Shown here piece after piece: positions 46,957 through 56,512 of a DNA stretch of 64,000 nucleotides. Within the stretch, counting starts at the first letter, position 1, and every line of letters begins with the position of its first letter. Position numbers and translations under genes: made by a program. Source of the DNA: Saprospiraceae bacterium (GTDB lineage Bacteria; Bacteroidota; Bacteroidia; Chitinophagales; Saprospiraceae); the NCBI GenBank assembly GCA_022841745.1, contig JALHQW010000013.1, forward strand, positions 99,130 to 163,129. The letters run 5' to 3'. The notes below the pieces were generated by a model that saw only the letters and a list, made by a program, of their open reading frames with translations, had not been told where the DNA came from and did no database searches.

Positions 46957-47829
46957 ATGAAAAAAGCTCTTACATTTTTTATTCTACTTTTTCTAATAGG
47001 CATTAAACTCCATTCTCAGGCATCAATTTCGAAGGAGAGAATTAACAAGTTTAGAAACTGCGTAGTCAAAATAATAATGGATGACTCTATCTCCGTTGGC
47101 ACTGGTTTTTTTGTTTCAAAAGAAGGGGATGTAGCTACCTGTTGGCATGTCGTCGCTAGCCGGTTGAGTGTAGACGAAAGGAATGGAAGAATTCTGAGTA
47201 AAATCCAAATCGAACTAAATAACGGTGCGAAATATAATGTTGGAATTCATAATTATTACATTAATAAAGGGAATAAAGATGCCCAGATTTATGACTACTG
47301 CCTGCTTGTAATAACAGACAGAATCAAGAGTGCCTTTGATTATTATAATCTTGGGAGTTTTGAGACTGTGAACGAGGGAGACTACGTTTACTCATGTGGC
47401 TATCCCTTGGGAATTCAACAGCAATTCATATCTTCTGGTATCTTTTCAACAAAATGGAAAGATTCTATTAAATGGCGTGAACCCAATGCTAAAAATCAGT
47501 TAGATACTATTCAAACATTCAACAGAGAGGTAGCATGGATGGATTTGACTTTAAACCGAGGAAACTCAGGAGGCCCAATTATTCTTTTTGGCAATAATCC
47601 GAAAGATGATTTTGTAATTGGAATTTCAAGCTTTATATTGAACCCTTATGCAAAGCCAGCAGATGAAATATTAATCCATAATTCAAGATTTAGAAATGGT
47701 GGCGGTTCAGTTTTCGATGGAATTAGTGCCAACAAAGTCAATAGCTTGTTTGCAGAAGCAATTGCATACAATTCAATTGGCATAAGTGGCTGCATTTCAA
47801 TTGATTATTTAAAGAAAACCTTAAAATAA
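46957..47829 (+). CDS. Secreted trypsin-like serine protease
   Basis: The 290-aa product has a signal peptide (MKKALTFFILLFLIGIKLHSQ without its last residue) and a chymotrypsin-like core. The catalytic residues can be placed: histidine in ATCWHVVAS, aspartate probably in YDYCLLV, and serine in LNRGNSGGPI. VGTGFFVSKEGDVATC is the usual strand before the histidine. There is no PDZ domain, unlike DegP. Its AT-rich composition contrasts with the GC-rich PKD gene upstream, so a separate origin is likely. It probably acts in the periplasm. Confidence 0.85.
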   Translation: MKKALTFFILLFLIGIKLHSQASISKERINKFRNCVVKIIMDDSISVGTGFFVSKEGDVATCWHVVASRLSVDERNGRILSKIQIELNNGAKYNVGIHNYYINKGNKDAQIYDYCLLVITDRIKSAFDYYNLGSFETVNEGDYVYSCGYPLGIQQQFISSGIFSTKWKDSIKWREPNAKNQLDTIQTFNREVAWMDLTLNRGNSGGPIILFGNNPKDDFVIGISSFILNPYAKPADEILIHNSRFRNGGGSVFDGISANKVNSLFAEAIAYNSIGISGCISIDYLKKTLK

Positions 47830-47949
47830 AGGCTCTCACCTCCCAAACACCTCTCCCACCCCCATCCTAAAATCTGGCAGCACCGGCGCAGCCGACACCT
47901 CCTGCCCGACCTTGTAGCGGGTCATTTCATCGCCATGATAGAGACTTGA

Positions 47950-48507
47950 TTAGGATTGAGATATTTCCTTTGGAAAATCAGGGTGCTCCATGATACGTTC
48001 AACCTGCTTGGTATGCCTTTCCAAGTGGATACGCATAAATTCCAAGCCTTGCAAAAGGCTCATACGACCCACAACCGGGTGACGGAAGATTTCCTTTTGT
48101 GCGGTTTCCTCATCCACAGCTTCCAAAAATTCTTTTATTTCATTTCTCAATAGTTTCCAGTCAGCCGTTAGTTTTTCATAATCATAACGCTCTTCGAATT
48201 CAACTTGAATTGCATCAGGCACTTTGAATTTAAGCGGAAGGCGCATTGCGAAATTCAATATTGCGGAACGGAAGCTATTCACAAAGCCAACTTTGCGGGT
48301 GGTGGCAATTCCCAATATCTTTTTTCGCAGGTACTTGATGATTTGCCCTTCAGACTGCATCATGTGCCTAAATATTTGCAGTATGCTCCAAGCGTGGGCA
48401 TCTGGCTTGAAATTTTGCTGCTCGCTTCGGAGTGTTTTCACCTTTTGCAGCAAGTCGTCCAACTGCTTTTCAAGGCTATCAAATGAAATTTTCAGGGAGT
48501 TTATCAT
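47950..48507 (-). CDS. DinB-like four-helix protein
   Basis: The 185-aa product begins MINSLKISFDSLEKQLDDLL; the start at 48507 fits the DinB fold better than the longer frame. It has SILQIFRHMMQSEGQIIKYL and GLEFMRIHLERHTKQVERIM, which supply histidines in the places where DinB/YfiT-like proteins bind a metal ion. Members include thiol-dependent S-transferases, but most are uncharacterised. The last 17 bases of the gene run close to a GC-rich stretch containing no gene (47830-47945). Confidence 0.7.
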   Translation of the reverse strand: MINSLKISFDSLEKQLDDLLQKVKTLRSEQQNFKPDAHAWSILQIFRHMMQSEGQIIKYLRKKILGIATTRKVGFVNSFRSAILNFAMRLPLKFKVPDAIQVEFEERYDYEKLTADWKLLRNEIKEFLEAVDEETAQKEIFRHPVVGRMSLLQGLEFMRIHLERHTKQVERIMEHPDFPKEISQS

Positions 48508-48642
48508 GGAGGTATTTAAGCATTTGTACAAACCTAAAACTTTTCCATTAATTCCCGGAAAAGTTCGAGTTGTTTTTATCATTTGTCGGTGATAATACCG
48601 CATACCTAAGCATTGATGTCAACAGCTAAACAATAAATCACT

Positions 48643-49740
48643 TTAAAATCCACCCCGCCCTACGTTCCTAATCACCTCCCCATCCAACCGGAAAAGCCCA
48701 CCCGACAAGCCAATCCACAGCGTACCCTTGCTGTCTTTCAGGAGGTGCTGAACGCCGTAGCCATAGGGCGTTATCAGGTCTTTTCGGTCGGTTTCATTGT
48801 ACAAGGTGAAGCCTTTTCCATCGTATTTATAAATACCAAGTTTATTGGCGCCAACCCAGATGTTCCCCTCCTTGTCCACATGGATGGCGTAGGTCTCGTT
48901 GGTGCTAAGCCCTTCTATTTCAGGGAATTGCGTAAAGGTTTTTCCATCAAAGCGGCTCAACCCGCCCGCACCTTTGCGCTTGTCCGAGTCAGGGTGGTCG
49001 TTCTCCGTGACACGGCAGCCGAACCAGAGATTGCCTTGCTTGTCCTCTCGGATGACCTGCACATTATTGGAGGCGAGGCCGTCTTTCTTGGTGTAGTGGG
49101 TGAACTGCTTACCGTCCCATTTGCAGGCCCCGTAGCCGTCCCGCCCGAACCAGATATTGCCTTTCGAATCCTCCATGATTTCCGTGACCCAGTTCATGGT
49201 CGTTTGGTAAGGCTGCAGTTCAATGGCTGGCTTTGGGAGTTCAAACTCGGTGAAAAGGACGCCATCAAAACGGCAGACCTTGCCCCAGGTGCCCACCCAT
49301 ACGGTGCCGGATTTATCAATCAGCAACTGAGAAACCCGGTCGTTGCAGAGGCCGTCTTTGGTGGTGTAATTCGTGATGGCTCTCCCGTCGTATTTGGCGA
49401 GGCCGCCGTGGATACCGAACCACATATTCCCCTGCCTGTCCTCGGCGATGGCCGCCACGGTGTTGTCCACCAAGCCACTGTCAACGTTGAGGTAAGTGAG
49501 CGTTTTTCCATCAAAACGGGCGACGCCCTCGCCCACGGTCCCGAACCACAGGTTTCCTTTTTTGTCCTCATGGATTTCCACTACGTAGTCGGCGATTTGC
49601 TGGTTCTCATTTGGCGCTTGCAAAGTGGTGGTGCTGTTGTCTTCCTGTACTTTTGACTTGGATTGCCCGCCACATGAAAAGAGGAATGCCACAGCAAGGA
49701 GCAACTGGCAAGCGGGCAAACACGGTTTGATTTTGAACAT
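48643..49740 (-). CDS. Two-component-regulator-type propeller lipoprotein
   Basis: The 365-aa product has a lipobox (LLLAVAFLFSCGGQ) and then seven or so repeats of the Reg_prop type: EDKKGNLWFGTVGEGVARFD, EDRQGNMWFGIHGGLAKYDG, DKSGTVWVGTWGKVCRFDG, EDSKGNIWFGRDGYGACKWD. These form the beta-propeller sensor seen in hybrid two-component systems. Here the propeller stands alone, without membrane segment, kinase or regulator, and the protein is lipid-anchored. It may be a periplasmic binding protein; the ligand is unknown. Confidence 0.85.
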   Translation of the reverse strand: MFKIKPCLPACQLLLAVAFLFSCGGQSKSKVQEDNSTTTLQAPNENQQIADYVVEIHEDKKGNLWFGTVGEGVARFDGKTLTYLNVDSGLVDNTVAAIAEDRQGNMWFGIHGGLAKYDGRAITNYTTKDGLCNDRVSQLLIDKSGTVWVGTWGKVCRFDGVLFTEFELPKPAIELQPYQTTMNWVTEIMEDSKGNIWFGRDGYGACKWDGKQFTHYTKKDGLASNNVQVIREDKQGNLWFGCRVTENDHPDSDKRKGAGGLSRFDGKTFTQFPEIEGLSTNETYAIHVDKEGNIWVGANKLGIYKYDGKGFTLYNETDRKDLITPYGYGVQHLLKDSKGTLWIGLSGGLFRLDGEVIRNVGRGGF

Positions 49741-50087
49741 TTATTTTTTCTTGCGAAGGTAGGCTTACTTGCGCCAGAGCGGCTTTCTAAACTGTAAAAC
49801 TATGTAAACAAGGTTTAAATCTTGCTTTGGATCAATCATCCATAAAATTGCCGGTTACGGTGCCCGGTTCGTTGGCGTTCACGCCAACGGGGTTGTATAG
49901 AAAACCAAACCCTACCTGTCGCGTGATTGAAGTTGTTTATTAAAACGCACTTATAAATGCCCGCAATAGTTAGGAGGTAACTCAAAGTTACCTCCTAACT
50001 GCAAGCACGCTCCCAAATTGGCCAAAGTTGGATAACTGCGGTTTAAAAAGAAACTTCAATAACGCCGACGAGCTAATACTCTCAAAA
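49741..50087. other. Intergenic region with two hairpins
   Basis: No gene is seen. It contains a 20-bp palindrome CGTTGGCGTTCACGCCAACG at 49870-49889 and the 33-bp hairpin at 49968-50000. Confidence 0.6.
49968..50000. repeat. 33-bp perfect hairpin (15-3-15)
   Basis: AGTTAGGAGGTAACT, CAA, then its exact complement. Against 1548-1580, every stem difference is matched by the pairing base (three compensated pairs). It lies 88 bp past the stop of the SprB-repeat gene. Confidence 0.9.
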
Positions 50088-53000
50088 TCACCGAACCAAG
50101 GTCACATCCCCACTCATCTGAATAACCTCCCCGTCAATAAATTCAATCAGGGCAACCCATACAAAGACAGCAGGGTCCATTTCCTGCCCCCTAAACGTGC
50201 CGTCCCAGCCCCTTGGCTCGTCATTGGTTTTTATATTATAGGTTTGAAAAACATGCTCGCCCCAGCGATTGAAAATCATGAGGCTTTGGAGCTGTTTTAC
50301 CCCATCATCGGAGAAAAGGGTAAAGAAGTCGTTGATGCCATCGCCGTTGGGGGAAAATCCGTTGGGTGCGTAAACCCTGCGTCCGGATCTTATCTCGTAG
50401 CAAATGGTGTCTGCGGCAATGCAGCCTTTTTTGCTCTGCACCAACACCTGCTGGCATCCCGAAGCTGTGGGCTGAAAACGGTAGGTGTTGCAATCCGTAC
50501 ATTGCAAGGAACCTCCCGACCCCGACCAAGTATAATCCATGACCTCATTTGAAGGTATGTTGACGCTTGCAGTCAAGTCAACTACATCGCCCAACTGGAG
50601 TGCTAAATCAAGGCCAAGATGAACCCACAGGAGGGGAGGCTCGGCCAGGCTTTCACTGGTCGAAGTGCTGCAGCCTTTGGCATCCATGACGTTGAGGGCA
50701 TAAATGCCCGCTGCCAGTCCTTCGATTTCAGCCGTCGTTTGTTCGTTGTTCCACTGAAAAACATAGGGCGGCGTCCCACCGCTAGCCATTGCACTCAAAG
50801 CCCCGTCGGCGTCGCCAAGGCAGCTAATAGCTGTTTTATCGGTTTGGAGAAGGAGCGGCGGCGGTTCGTTTACCTGCGCTGTGGCAGTCAACAAACAGCC
50901 GTGCGCATCGGTGATGCTGACCGTATAACTACCCATGGGCAGGTTTGTGATTTGAGGGGTGTTCGCTCCGGTGTTCCAATGAAAGCTGTAGGGAAATGTC
51001 CCGCCTGTTACGACCACCGAGGCCTCGCCTGTTGAAGCGCCATTGCAGGCCACATCTTCTGCGTTGACGTCACTGGTAAGGGCCGTGGGCTGGACGACCA
51101 CTTCCTGCGCCGTCAGCGTGCAGCCATTGGCATCGGTTGCGGTGAGGCTGTAAGTCCCGGCAGTCAAGTTGGAATTGGTTGGCCCAAAGACCCCATTGCT
51201 CCACTGGTAGGTGTAGGGATTGGTACCGCCGTTTAGGTTGGCCGTAACCACACCATCTGCTCCGCCATTGCAGGAAACCGAAATCGTGTTGAGATTCAAT
51301 TGAAGCGCTGAGGGCTGGATGACCGTGACCGAGTCCGCTGAGCTGCAACCATTCTGGTCTGTCAGGGTGACGGCATAAGTGCCTGCGGCGAGGTTTTGGT
51401 TTAATGCCCCAGTTTGACCATTGCTCCATATAAAACCATAAGGCCCCACACCGCCTGCGGCGGTAGCGTTTGCCAAACCATCGGCACCACTGTGGCATGA
51501 CACCTCCACAGCACTGGCATTGACCGAAAGCTGGGGCGGTTGTGCAATGCTTACGGTGTCAGTCACCATGCATCCATTGGCGTCGGTAGCCGAATAAGCG
51601 TACATGCCTGCCGACAGGTCGCCAACAGCAGCATTGGTCTGTCCATTGTTCCAAACAAAAGCATAAGGGGAAACGCCGCCCGAAACCGAGGCGATGGTCA
51701 TGCCTTCTGTTCCGCCATAACAGGCAATATTGGTGCTGGCAGTGCTGGCAGTCAGGGGCGGCGGTTCTGTAACGGTGGCCGTTGCGACGGTCGTGCAAGC
51801 ATTCAGGTCTGTAACCACAACCTGATAAGTGCCAGCCTCCAAATTGGCCAAGCTGTTACTCGTCCCGCCACTTGCCCCCGTGGGGGTGCTCCAAACAAAA
51901 GAATAAGGGGAAGCACCACCCGAAACCGAGGCTATGGCCATGCCTTCTGTACCGCCATAACAGGCAATATTGGTGCTGGCAGTGCTGGCGGTCAGGGGCG
52001 GCGGTTCTGTAACCGTGGCCGTTGTGACGGTCGTGCAAGCATTCATGTCCGTGACCACTACCTGATAAGTGCCTGCCTCCAAATCAGCTAGGCTGTTACC
52101 GGTCTCGCCATTGCTCCATGCATAGGAGAAAGGTGCAAGCCCGCCAACCACTGACACCGTAGCAGTGGCATCGTTCATTCCAAAGCAGGAAACTTCCGTG
52201 GCCGTGGCATTGGCTACCAAAAGCGGGGATTCTGTCAATACCACAGCTGCGGATACGGTACAAGTGTTTGCGTCCGTGACCGTCACTAGGTAAGTTCCGG
52301 CAAATAGGTTAGCAATCGTAGCATTGGTTTCACCATTGCTCCATAAAAAACCATAAGGCCCCACACCGCCTGAGGCTGTAGCGTTTGCCAAACCTAAGGC
52401 GCTGCCGTGGCATGATGCCTCCACAGTACTGGTACTGACCGAAAGCTGGGGCGGCTGTGCAATGCTTATTGTTTCACTCACCATGCAGCCATTGGCATCG
52501 GTAGCCGAATAAGCGTACATGCCTGCCGACAGGTTGCTAACAGCAGCATTGGTTTGTCCATTGCTCCAAACAAAAGCATAAGGGGAAACGCCGCCCGAAA
52601 CCGAGGCGATGGCCACACCTTCTGTTCCGCCATAACAGGCGACGTTGGTGCTGGCAGTGCTGGCAGCCAGCGGCGGCGGTTCTGCAACGGTGGCCGTTGC
52701 GACGATAGTGCAAGCATTCATGTCTGTAACCGTAACCTGATAATTGCCCGCCTCCAAATCAGATAGGCTGTTACTGGTCTCGCCACTGCTCCATGCATAG
52801 GAGAAAGGTGCAAACCCGCCAGACACTGACACCGTAGCAGCGGCATCGTTCAACCCAAAACAGGAAACATCCGTTGCTGTGGCGCTTGCGATCAAAAGCG
52901 GGGGTTCTGTCAATGCCACAGACGCAGCCACGGTACAAGCATTTGCGTCCGTGACCGTCACCAAGTAGGTTCCCGCCATCAGGTTAGCAATCGAAGTATT

Positions 53001-54470
53001 GGTTTCACCATTGCTCCAGAAGTAGAAATATGGCGATACCCCGCCATTTGCTGCCGCAACGGCATTTCCACCAACACCACCAAAACAAGGAATATTCGTT
53101 GCTGCAATGTTGGTGGTCAGCAGCGGTGGTTCCGAAATCACAACCGACCCGACCCCGGCGCAACCCATTGCATCAGTGACCGTGACCCAATAGGTTCCGG
53201 CGTTCAAGTTAGCGACGCTGGGAGTAGCTACGCCTGATTCCCAGGCATATTGATAGGGAGCCGCCCCGGTAGCAGTTGTCGCCGATGCCGATCCGTTGGA
53301 TCCTCCGGCACAGGACACATCTTGCGCCGTAGTGCTTACAACAGGGTCGGGCAAGCGTTTCAATTGAACTGTTTCAGAAACAATCCTGCAATTGGGCTTG
53401 GACAAGTTTGGAAGCGCACTGGCAACCAGTAATCGAAACATGCTTCCATCCACTGGATTGAGGATGTCGAGAACGTCGCTATTGGCATTGGGGACATCTT
53501 CCCAGACGCCATTGACCAGGCTTTGCCATTGATAAACCGTATTGTTATAGGGCGAACTGGCAAGCACCGCCTGAATCGTTGCAGGCATGCCATTGCAAAA
53601 ATTTACTTCGGACGGCACGGTGACCAAAGGCCCGCAAGTTCGGAAAGAGATATTGTCAATGGCCAAGTCATTGCCGCCTCCGCCGGGGGCGTTGTTGCGC
53701 AGGGCAAGGGTCGCCGTTGTTTGTCCGGGGGCGGTCATAAAGGAAAACCTGGACGTGTGCCATTGCTCATCGGGGGCAATATCGCCTGTTTCGCAAACGG
53801 GAATGCCATCTATCAGGAAAGAGATATTGGGTCGTATCATATTCGGGTAAGCGCTGAAAATCAGCGAGACCACATCAATGGAAAATTCGTAGGGGGTGTT
53901 TTCGCACACGTCCACCGTTCTTTGATAAAAAAGCCCCGGCTGGTAAGTAGCGTTCACCACCATCATGTACCCATTAGGCTCCGGGCCGTTGTCTTGTATA
54001 TCTATCCAGAAAGTGGTGGCAAACCAGCCCCATGGCGTTGTATTATTTGTAATGCAGTAAAAACCGTCGTTCGGTGGCGGGTTTGGTTGGTAAGTATAAC
54101 CAGGCGCAAGGCCGGGATTGGTGGGCAGGATATTGGGTACGCCGAAGCCAAAGTCGCCGTCTGGTAAGATGTTCTCGCCCAGGGAGCCTGCGCAAATACT
54201 GGAACAAGGCGGCATTTTAAGCGCTGCCATGGTCAGGGAATCGGTATCAATACGACCGTTGGTGCCCAGATTTTGGTTGAACAAAAAGCCGTCTTCCTGC
54301 TGACCTGCCACTCCGCTTGGGTTGCCATTCAGGATGCCGTGGTTGCCTAAGCCAGGGTGGTCGTTGGCATTACAGTTGCCGAAACCGTTGGAACCAACAA
54401 GGCCAGGCTGCGCATGCAATACATGGAAGTTGAAGGCAACCAACAGCATCAAAAACGTAAGATTGGACAT
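50088..54470 (-). CDS. Giant SprB-repeat protein with CHU_C (T9SS type B) domain
   Basis: The 1460-aa product has a signal peptide (MSNLTFLMLLVAFNFHVLHA), an N-terminal beta domain (residues about 60-370, with YMMVVNATYQPGLFYQRTVD), then twelve SprB-type repeats of 66-73 aa (pattern VSCFG, SGG-PF-Y-WS-G, L-AGTY-VTVTD-N-C, EPP). It ends in a gliding-motility-associated CHU_C domain (YAPNGFSPNGDGINDFFTLF, MIFNRWGEHVFQTY, GWDGTFRGQEMDPAVFVWVA). SprB-like proteins are adhesins exported by T9SS and, in gliding species, moved along the surface. The frame is open far upstream, but 54470 is the ATG that gives a signal peptide. Confidence 0.92.
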   Translation of the reverse strand: MSNLTFLMLLVAFNFHVLHAQPGLVGSNGFGNCNANDHPGLGNHGILNGNPSGVAGQQEDGFLFNQNLGTNGRIDTDSLTMAALKMPPCSSICAGSLGENILPDGDFGFGVPNILPTNPGLAPGYTYQPNPPPNDGFYCITNNTTPWGWFATTFWIDIQDNGPEPNGYMMVVNATYQPGLFYQRTVDVCENTPYEFSIDVVSLIFSAYPNMIRPNISFLIDGIPVCETGDIAPDEQWHTSRFSFMTAPGQTTATLALRNNAPGGGGNDLAIDNISFRTCGPLVTVPSEVNFCNGMPATIQAVLASSPYNNTVYQWQSLVNGVWEDVPNANSDVLDILNPVDGSMFRLLVASALPNLSKPNCRIVSETVQLKRLPDPVVSTTAQDVSCAGGSNGSASATTATGAAPYQYAWESGVATPSVANLNAGTYWVTVTDAMGCAGVGSVVISEPPLLTTNIAATNIPCFGGVGGNAVAAANGGVSPYFYFWSNGETNTSIANLMAGTYLVTVTDANACTVAASVALTEPPLLIASATATDVSCFGLNDAAATVSVSGGFAPFSYAWSSGETSNSLSDLEAGNYQVTVTDMNACTIVATATVAEPPPLAASTASTNVACYGGTEGVAIASVSGGVSPYAFVWSNGQTNAAVSNLSAGMYAYSATDANGCMVSETISIAQPPQLSVSTSTVEASCHGSALGLANATASGGVGPYGFLWSNGETNATIANLFAGTYLVTVTDANTCTVSAAVVLTESPLLVANATATEVSCFGMNDATATVSVVGGLAPFSYAWSNGETGNSLADLEAGTYQVVVTDMNACTTVTTATVTEPPPLTASTASTNIACYGGTEGMAIASVSGGASPYSFVWSTPTGASGGTSNSLANLEAGTYQVVVTDLNACTTVATATVTEPPPLTASTASTNIACYGGTEGMTIASVSGGVSPYAFVWNNGQTNAAVGDLSAGMYAYSATDANGCMVTDTVSIAQPPQLSVNASAVEVSCHSGADGLANATAAGGVGPYGFIWSNGQTGALNQNLAAGTYAVTLTDQNGCSSADSVTVIQPSALQLNLNTISVSCNGGADGVVTANLNGGTNPYTYQWSNGVFGPTNSNLTAGTYSLTATDANGCTLTAQEVVVQPTALTSDVNAEDVACNGASTGEASVVVTGGTFPYSFHWNTGANTPQITNLPMGSYTVSITDAHGCLLTATAQVNEPPPLLLQTDKTAISCLGDADGALSAMASGGTPPYVFQWNNEQTTAEIEGLAAGIYALNVMDAKGCSTSTSESLAEPPLLWVHLGLDLALQLGDVVDLTASVNIPSNEVMDYTWSGSGGSLQCTDCNTYRFQPTASGCQQVLVQSKKGCIAADTICYEIRSGRRVYAPNGFSPNGDGINDFFTLFSDDGVKQLQSLMIFNRWGEHVFQTYNIKTNDEPRGWDGTFRGQEMDPAVFVWVALIEFIDGEVIQMSGDVTLVR

Positions 54471-54644
54471 AGTGCGGACATTAGTTATCAGGGTGAGGCC
54501 ACCCTTCCCAAAACATAAAAGCCTTTCAAGGCGAAAGAAAAGCAAAAATTGAGAGATGAAGCTTGGGAAGTGGTAATCTTTTGTGGGGGTGGTGGGGATT
54601 GCTTTGGTATGATGGGCGGCTTGGGATGGAGGTAGTTTTTTGAT

Positions 54645-54733
54645 GCTAACGTGTGCTCTAACGCCGTGCCGCCGTGCGTTGGGCTTGCGGGTCGGGCTTC
54701 GGCGGCATAGGCGCAATCCTTTGCTCGGCGATT
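54645..54733 (-). repeat. Loop-conserved hairpin repeat, copy A (attC-like)
   Basis: The inner stem is GTGCCGCCG/CGGCGGCAT. The loop on the minus strand contains AAGCCCGACCCGCAAGCCCA. It begins at the stop codon of the Rpn-type gene. Confidence 0.65.
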
Positions 54734-55543
54734 TTATATTTCATTTATTTCATCCTCCGTAAGACCCGTATATTTCATTATTTTATTAATGGGTTCACTG
54801 TCCTTTTTCATCTCCCTTGCCACATCAATTTTCCCTTTCTTTTCGGCATGTACCAACTTTCCTCTTTCGTCTTGCGTCGCAATCGAAGCATTATCATACG
54901 CAATCAATTCTTCTTTTTTCCAATTGTGCTTGTCCGCATCTATGTAAGCCTCTTTTAATCCTTCATCATCCACATTAGAAGGAATTACTTCCAATTTCGA
55001 CGCATTTTTGATGAAATAAGCCCACTTGTCAATCAAAGACTTTAATTCATTTTCTTTCTTCTTAAACTTTGTCAGTTCGATGAAAGCAAACCGGATGTCC
55101 TTCAACTTGTTTTCATAAGTCTTTTCATCTAAGAGCGAATGATAGGACAAGTAATCCGAACCCTCAAAGTAGGAGAAATTTAAAATGCCAACGAAGACCG
55201 TAGGTTTCAATTTTGGGTAGTCCTCTCCTCTGGTGATTTGCATCGAATAGTCACGGCAGGTGTAATACTGCACCCGCTTGTCGAAGCCGTCCGGCTCTGC
55301 GACCTGCATCTCCACAACGAACTGCCGCCCGCTGTCCTCCGTCGCCCGGACATCAATGATACTGGCTTTCTCTCCCGCAATCCGGGGAAACTGGTAGGGG
55401 TTTTCGATTTTGACCGCTACGATGCGCCGCTTGCCCTCCAATTGCAAGACTGCGTTCAGGAAGGAAATTAGAATTTGTGTCTTTTTCTTGTTGCCGAAAA
55501 TCTTCCGAAAGGCAATGTCATTTTTTACGTCTACAAACTTCAT
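54734..55543 (-). CDS. Rpn family PD-(D/E)XK nuclease
   Basis: The 269-aa product starts MKFVDVKNDIAFRKIFGNKK, the typical beginning of the Rpn / PDDEXK_2 family. The catalytic region is ASIIDVRATEDSGRQFVVEM with the EMQ variant of the E-x-K motif. Members promote RecA-independent recombination as DNA endonucleases and are abundant in accessory regions. The C-terminal tail (KIDVAREMKKDSEPINKIMK YTGL) is the helix-turn-helix-like end common in this family. A longer frame continues upstream but begins inside repeat copy B. Low-complexity charged residues mark the middle. Confidence 0.88.
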   Translation of the reverse strand: MKFVDVKNDIAFRKIFGNKKKTQILISFLNAVLQLEGKRRIVAVKIENPYQFPRIAGEKASIIDVRATEDSGRQFVVEMQVAEPDGFDKRVQYYTCRDYSMQITRGEDYPKLKPTVFVGILNFSYFEGSDYLSYHSLLDEKTYENKLKDIRFAFIELTKFKKKENELKSLIDKWAYFIKNASKLEVIPSNVDDEGLKEAYIDADKHNWKKEELIAYDNASIATQDERGKLVHAEKKGKIDVAREMKKDSEPINKIMKYTGLTEDEINEI

Positions 55544-55631
55544 ATCGAACAGTTTGGTGCAAAAATACAAAAGACGCTGCAAACGACTGCGGCTTTTGGG
55601 TTTGGAAAGCGAGGGGTGGTGGTTGTGGCTG

Positions 55632-55730
55632 TATGGACGGTGAGAACGTGAGCATGGACGCTGTGCTGCCCTGCGTTGGCCTTGCGGGTTGGGCTTGGGC
55701 AGCATAGGCGACCATGCATTGTTCGCTGTC
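55632..55730 (-). repeat. Loop-conserved hairpin repeat, copy B (attC-like)
   Basis: The stem is GTGCTGCCC/GGGCAGCAT with loop AAGCCCAACCCGCAAGGCCA on the minus strand. The outer arm carries GCGAACAATGCATGG. It overlaps the stop codon of the gene at 55729. Confidence 0.7.
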
Positions 55731-56508
55731 ATTTTTTTGATAGCAAATTGGTTAGCAAATTTGCTAAATCACTTTTACTATTTTGGTCGTATTTTACTTT
55801 CTCTATCTCTACTGTTGTTTCACCTTGTTTCAAGATGAAATTTCTCTCTTGGCTTATCAGTACTTCCATAATTTTATCAACGTTCACTTTCTCTTGAACC
55901 ATAGTCAAGTAAATGGCAGATATCCAACCTTCAATATTAGTTAATTCATTTTGGAAAAATTTTATTTTCTCCTGCCCGTCTTTGTACATTCTCAAAAAGA
56001 AAAATGCAAAGAACTCAATTACAATAGTAATAGAAATTCTTGGTAGAAAATTCGTCAAAAAGTCACCATTTTGAAAACCTCTCACAATTTGTTCACCTAA
56101 AATGAAAAATGCGCCTATGCTAAAAATTAAGGCAATCCCTAAGTTAACAATGCTATTCTTATTTAGTCTTTGAATTTCTTTAAATATTCCCACTTTTCGT
56201 AGTTCAAATTTTTCTGTAATTATTTGAAGAATTTCAAATTTTTGTTTTTCATTGCTTGATAGTTGTTCGGAATACTTGCCATTACCTGTTTGACCTGAAA
56301 TTGATTGATTGCTTAATTTATTGTCTGACTTGTCTTGAAGAAAACCGATTAACAGAAAAAAAACACCAACGGATAGTGGTACAAAGACAAATGCAATGTC
56401 TTTGATTACTGGGTTCTGAATTTGGAATATAGATACAAATAGGATTGCTATGATAGCAATACTTAAAAACTCAAAGAACCATTTAATGTTTTTTATTTTC
56501 TCAATCAT
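55729..56508 (-). CDS. Four-TM membrane protein of unknown function
   Basis: The 259-aa product has two N-terminal transmembrane helices (FFEFLSIAIIAILFVSIFQI and IAFVFVPLSVGVFFLLIGFL), a cytoplasmic helical linker with a polar, Ser/Asn-rich start (about 60-115), two more helices (IVNLGIALIFSIGAFFILGE and ISITIVIEFFAFFFLRMYKD) and a C-terminal helical domain (about 180-259). The composition is strongly AT-rich. It lies 4 bp after the LysM gene, so both are probably one operon. No family is recognised; the 2TM-linker-2TM layout would suit an effector or a sensor, but this is a guess. Confidence 0.65.
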   Translation of the reverse strand: MIEKIKNIKWFFEFLSIAIIAILFVSIFQIQNPVIKDIAFVFVPLSVGVFFLLIGFLQDKSDNKLSNQSISGQTGNGKYSEQLSSNEKQKFEILQIITEKFELRKVGIFKEIQRLNKNSIVNLGIALIFSIGAFFILGEQIVRGFQNGDFLTNFLPRISITIVIEFFAFFFLRMYKDGQEKIKFFQNELTNIEGWISAIYLTMVQEKVNVDKIMEVLISQERNFILKQGETTVEIEKVKYDQNSKSDLANLLTNLLSKK

Positions 56509-56512
56509 TTTT

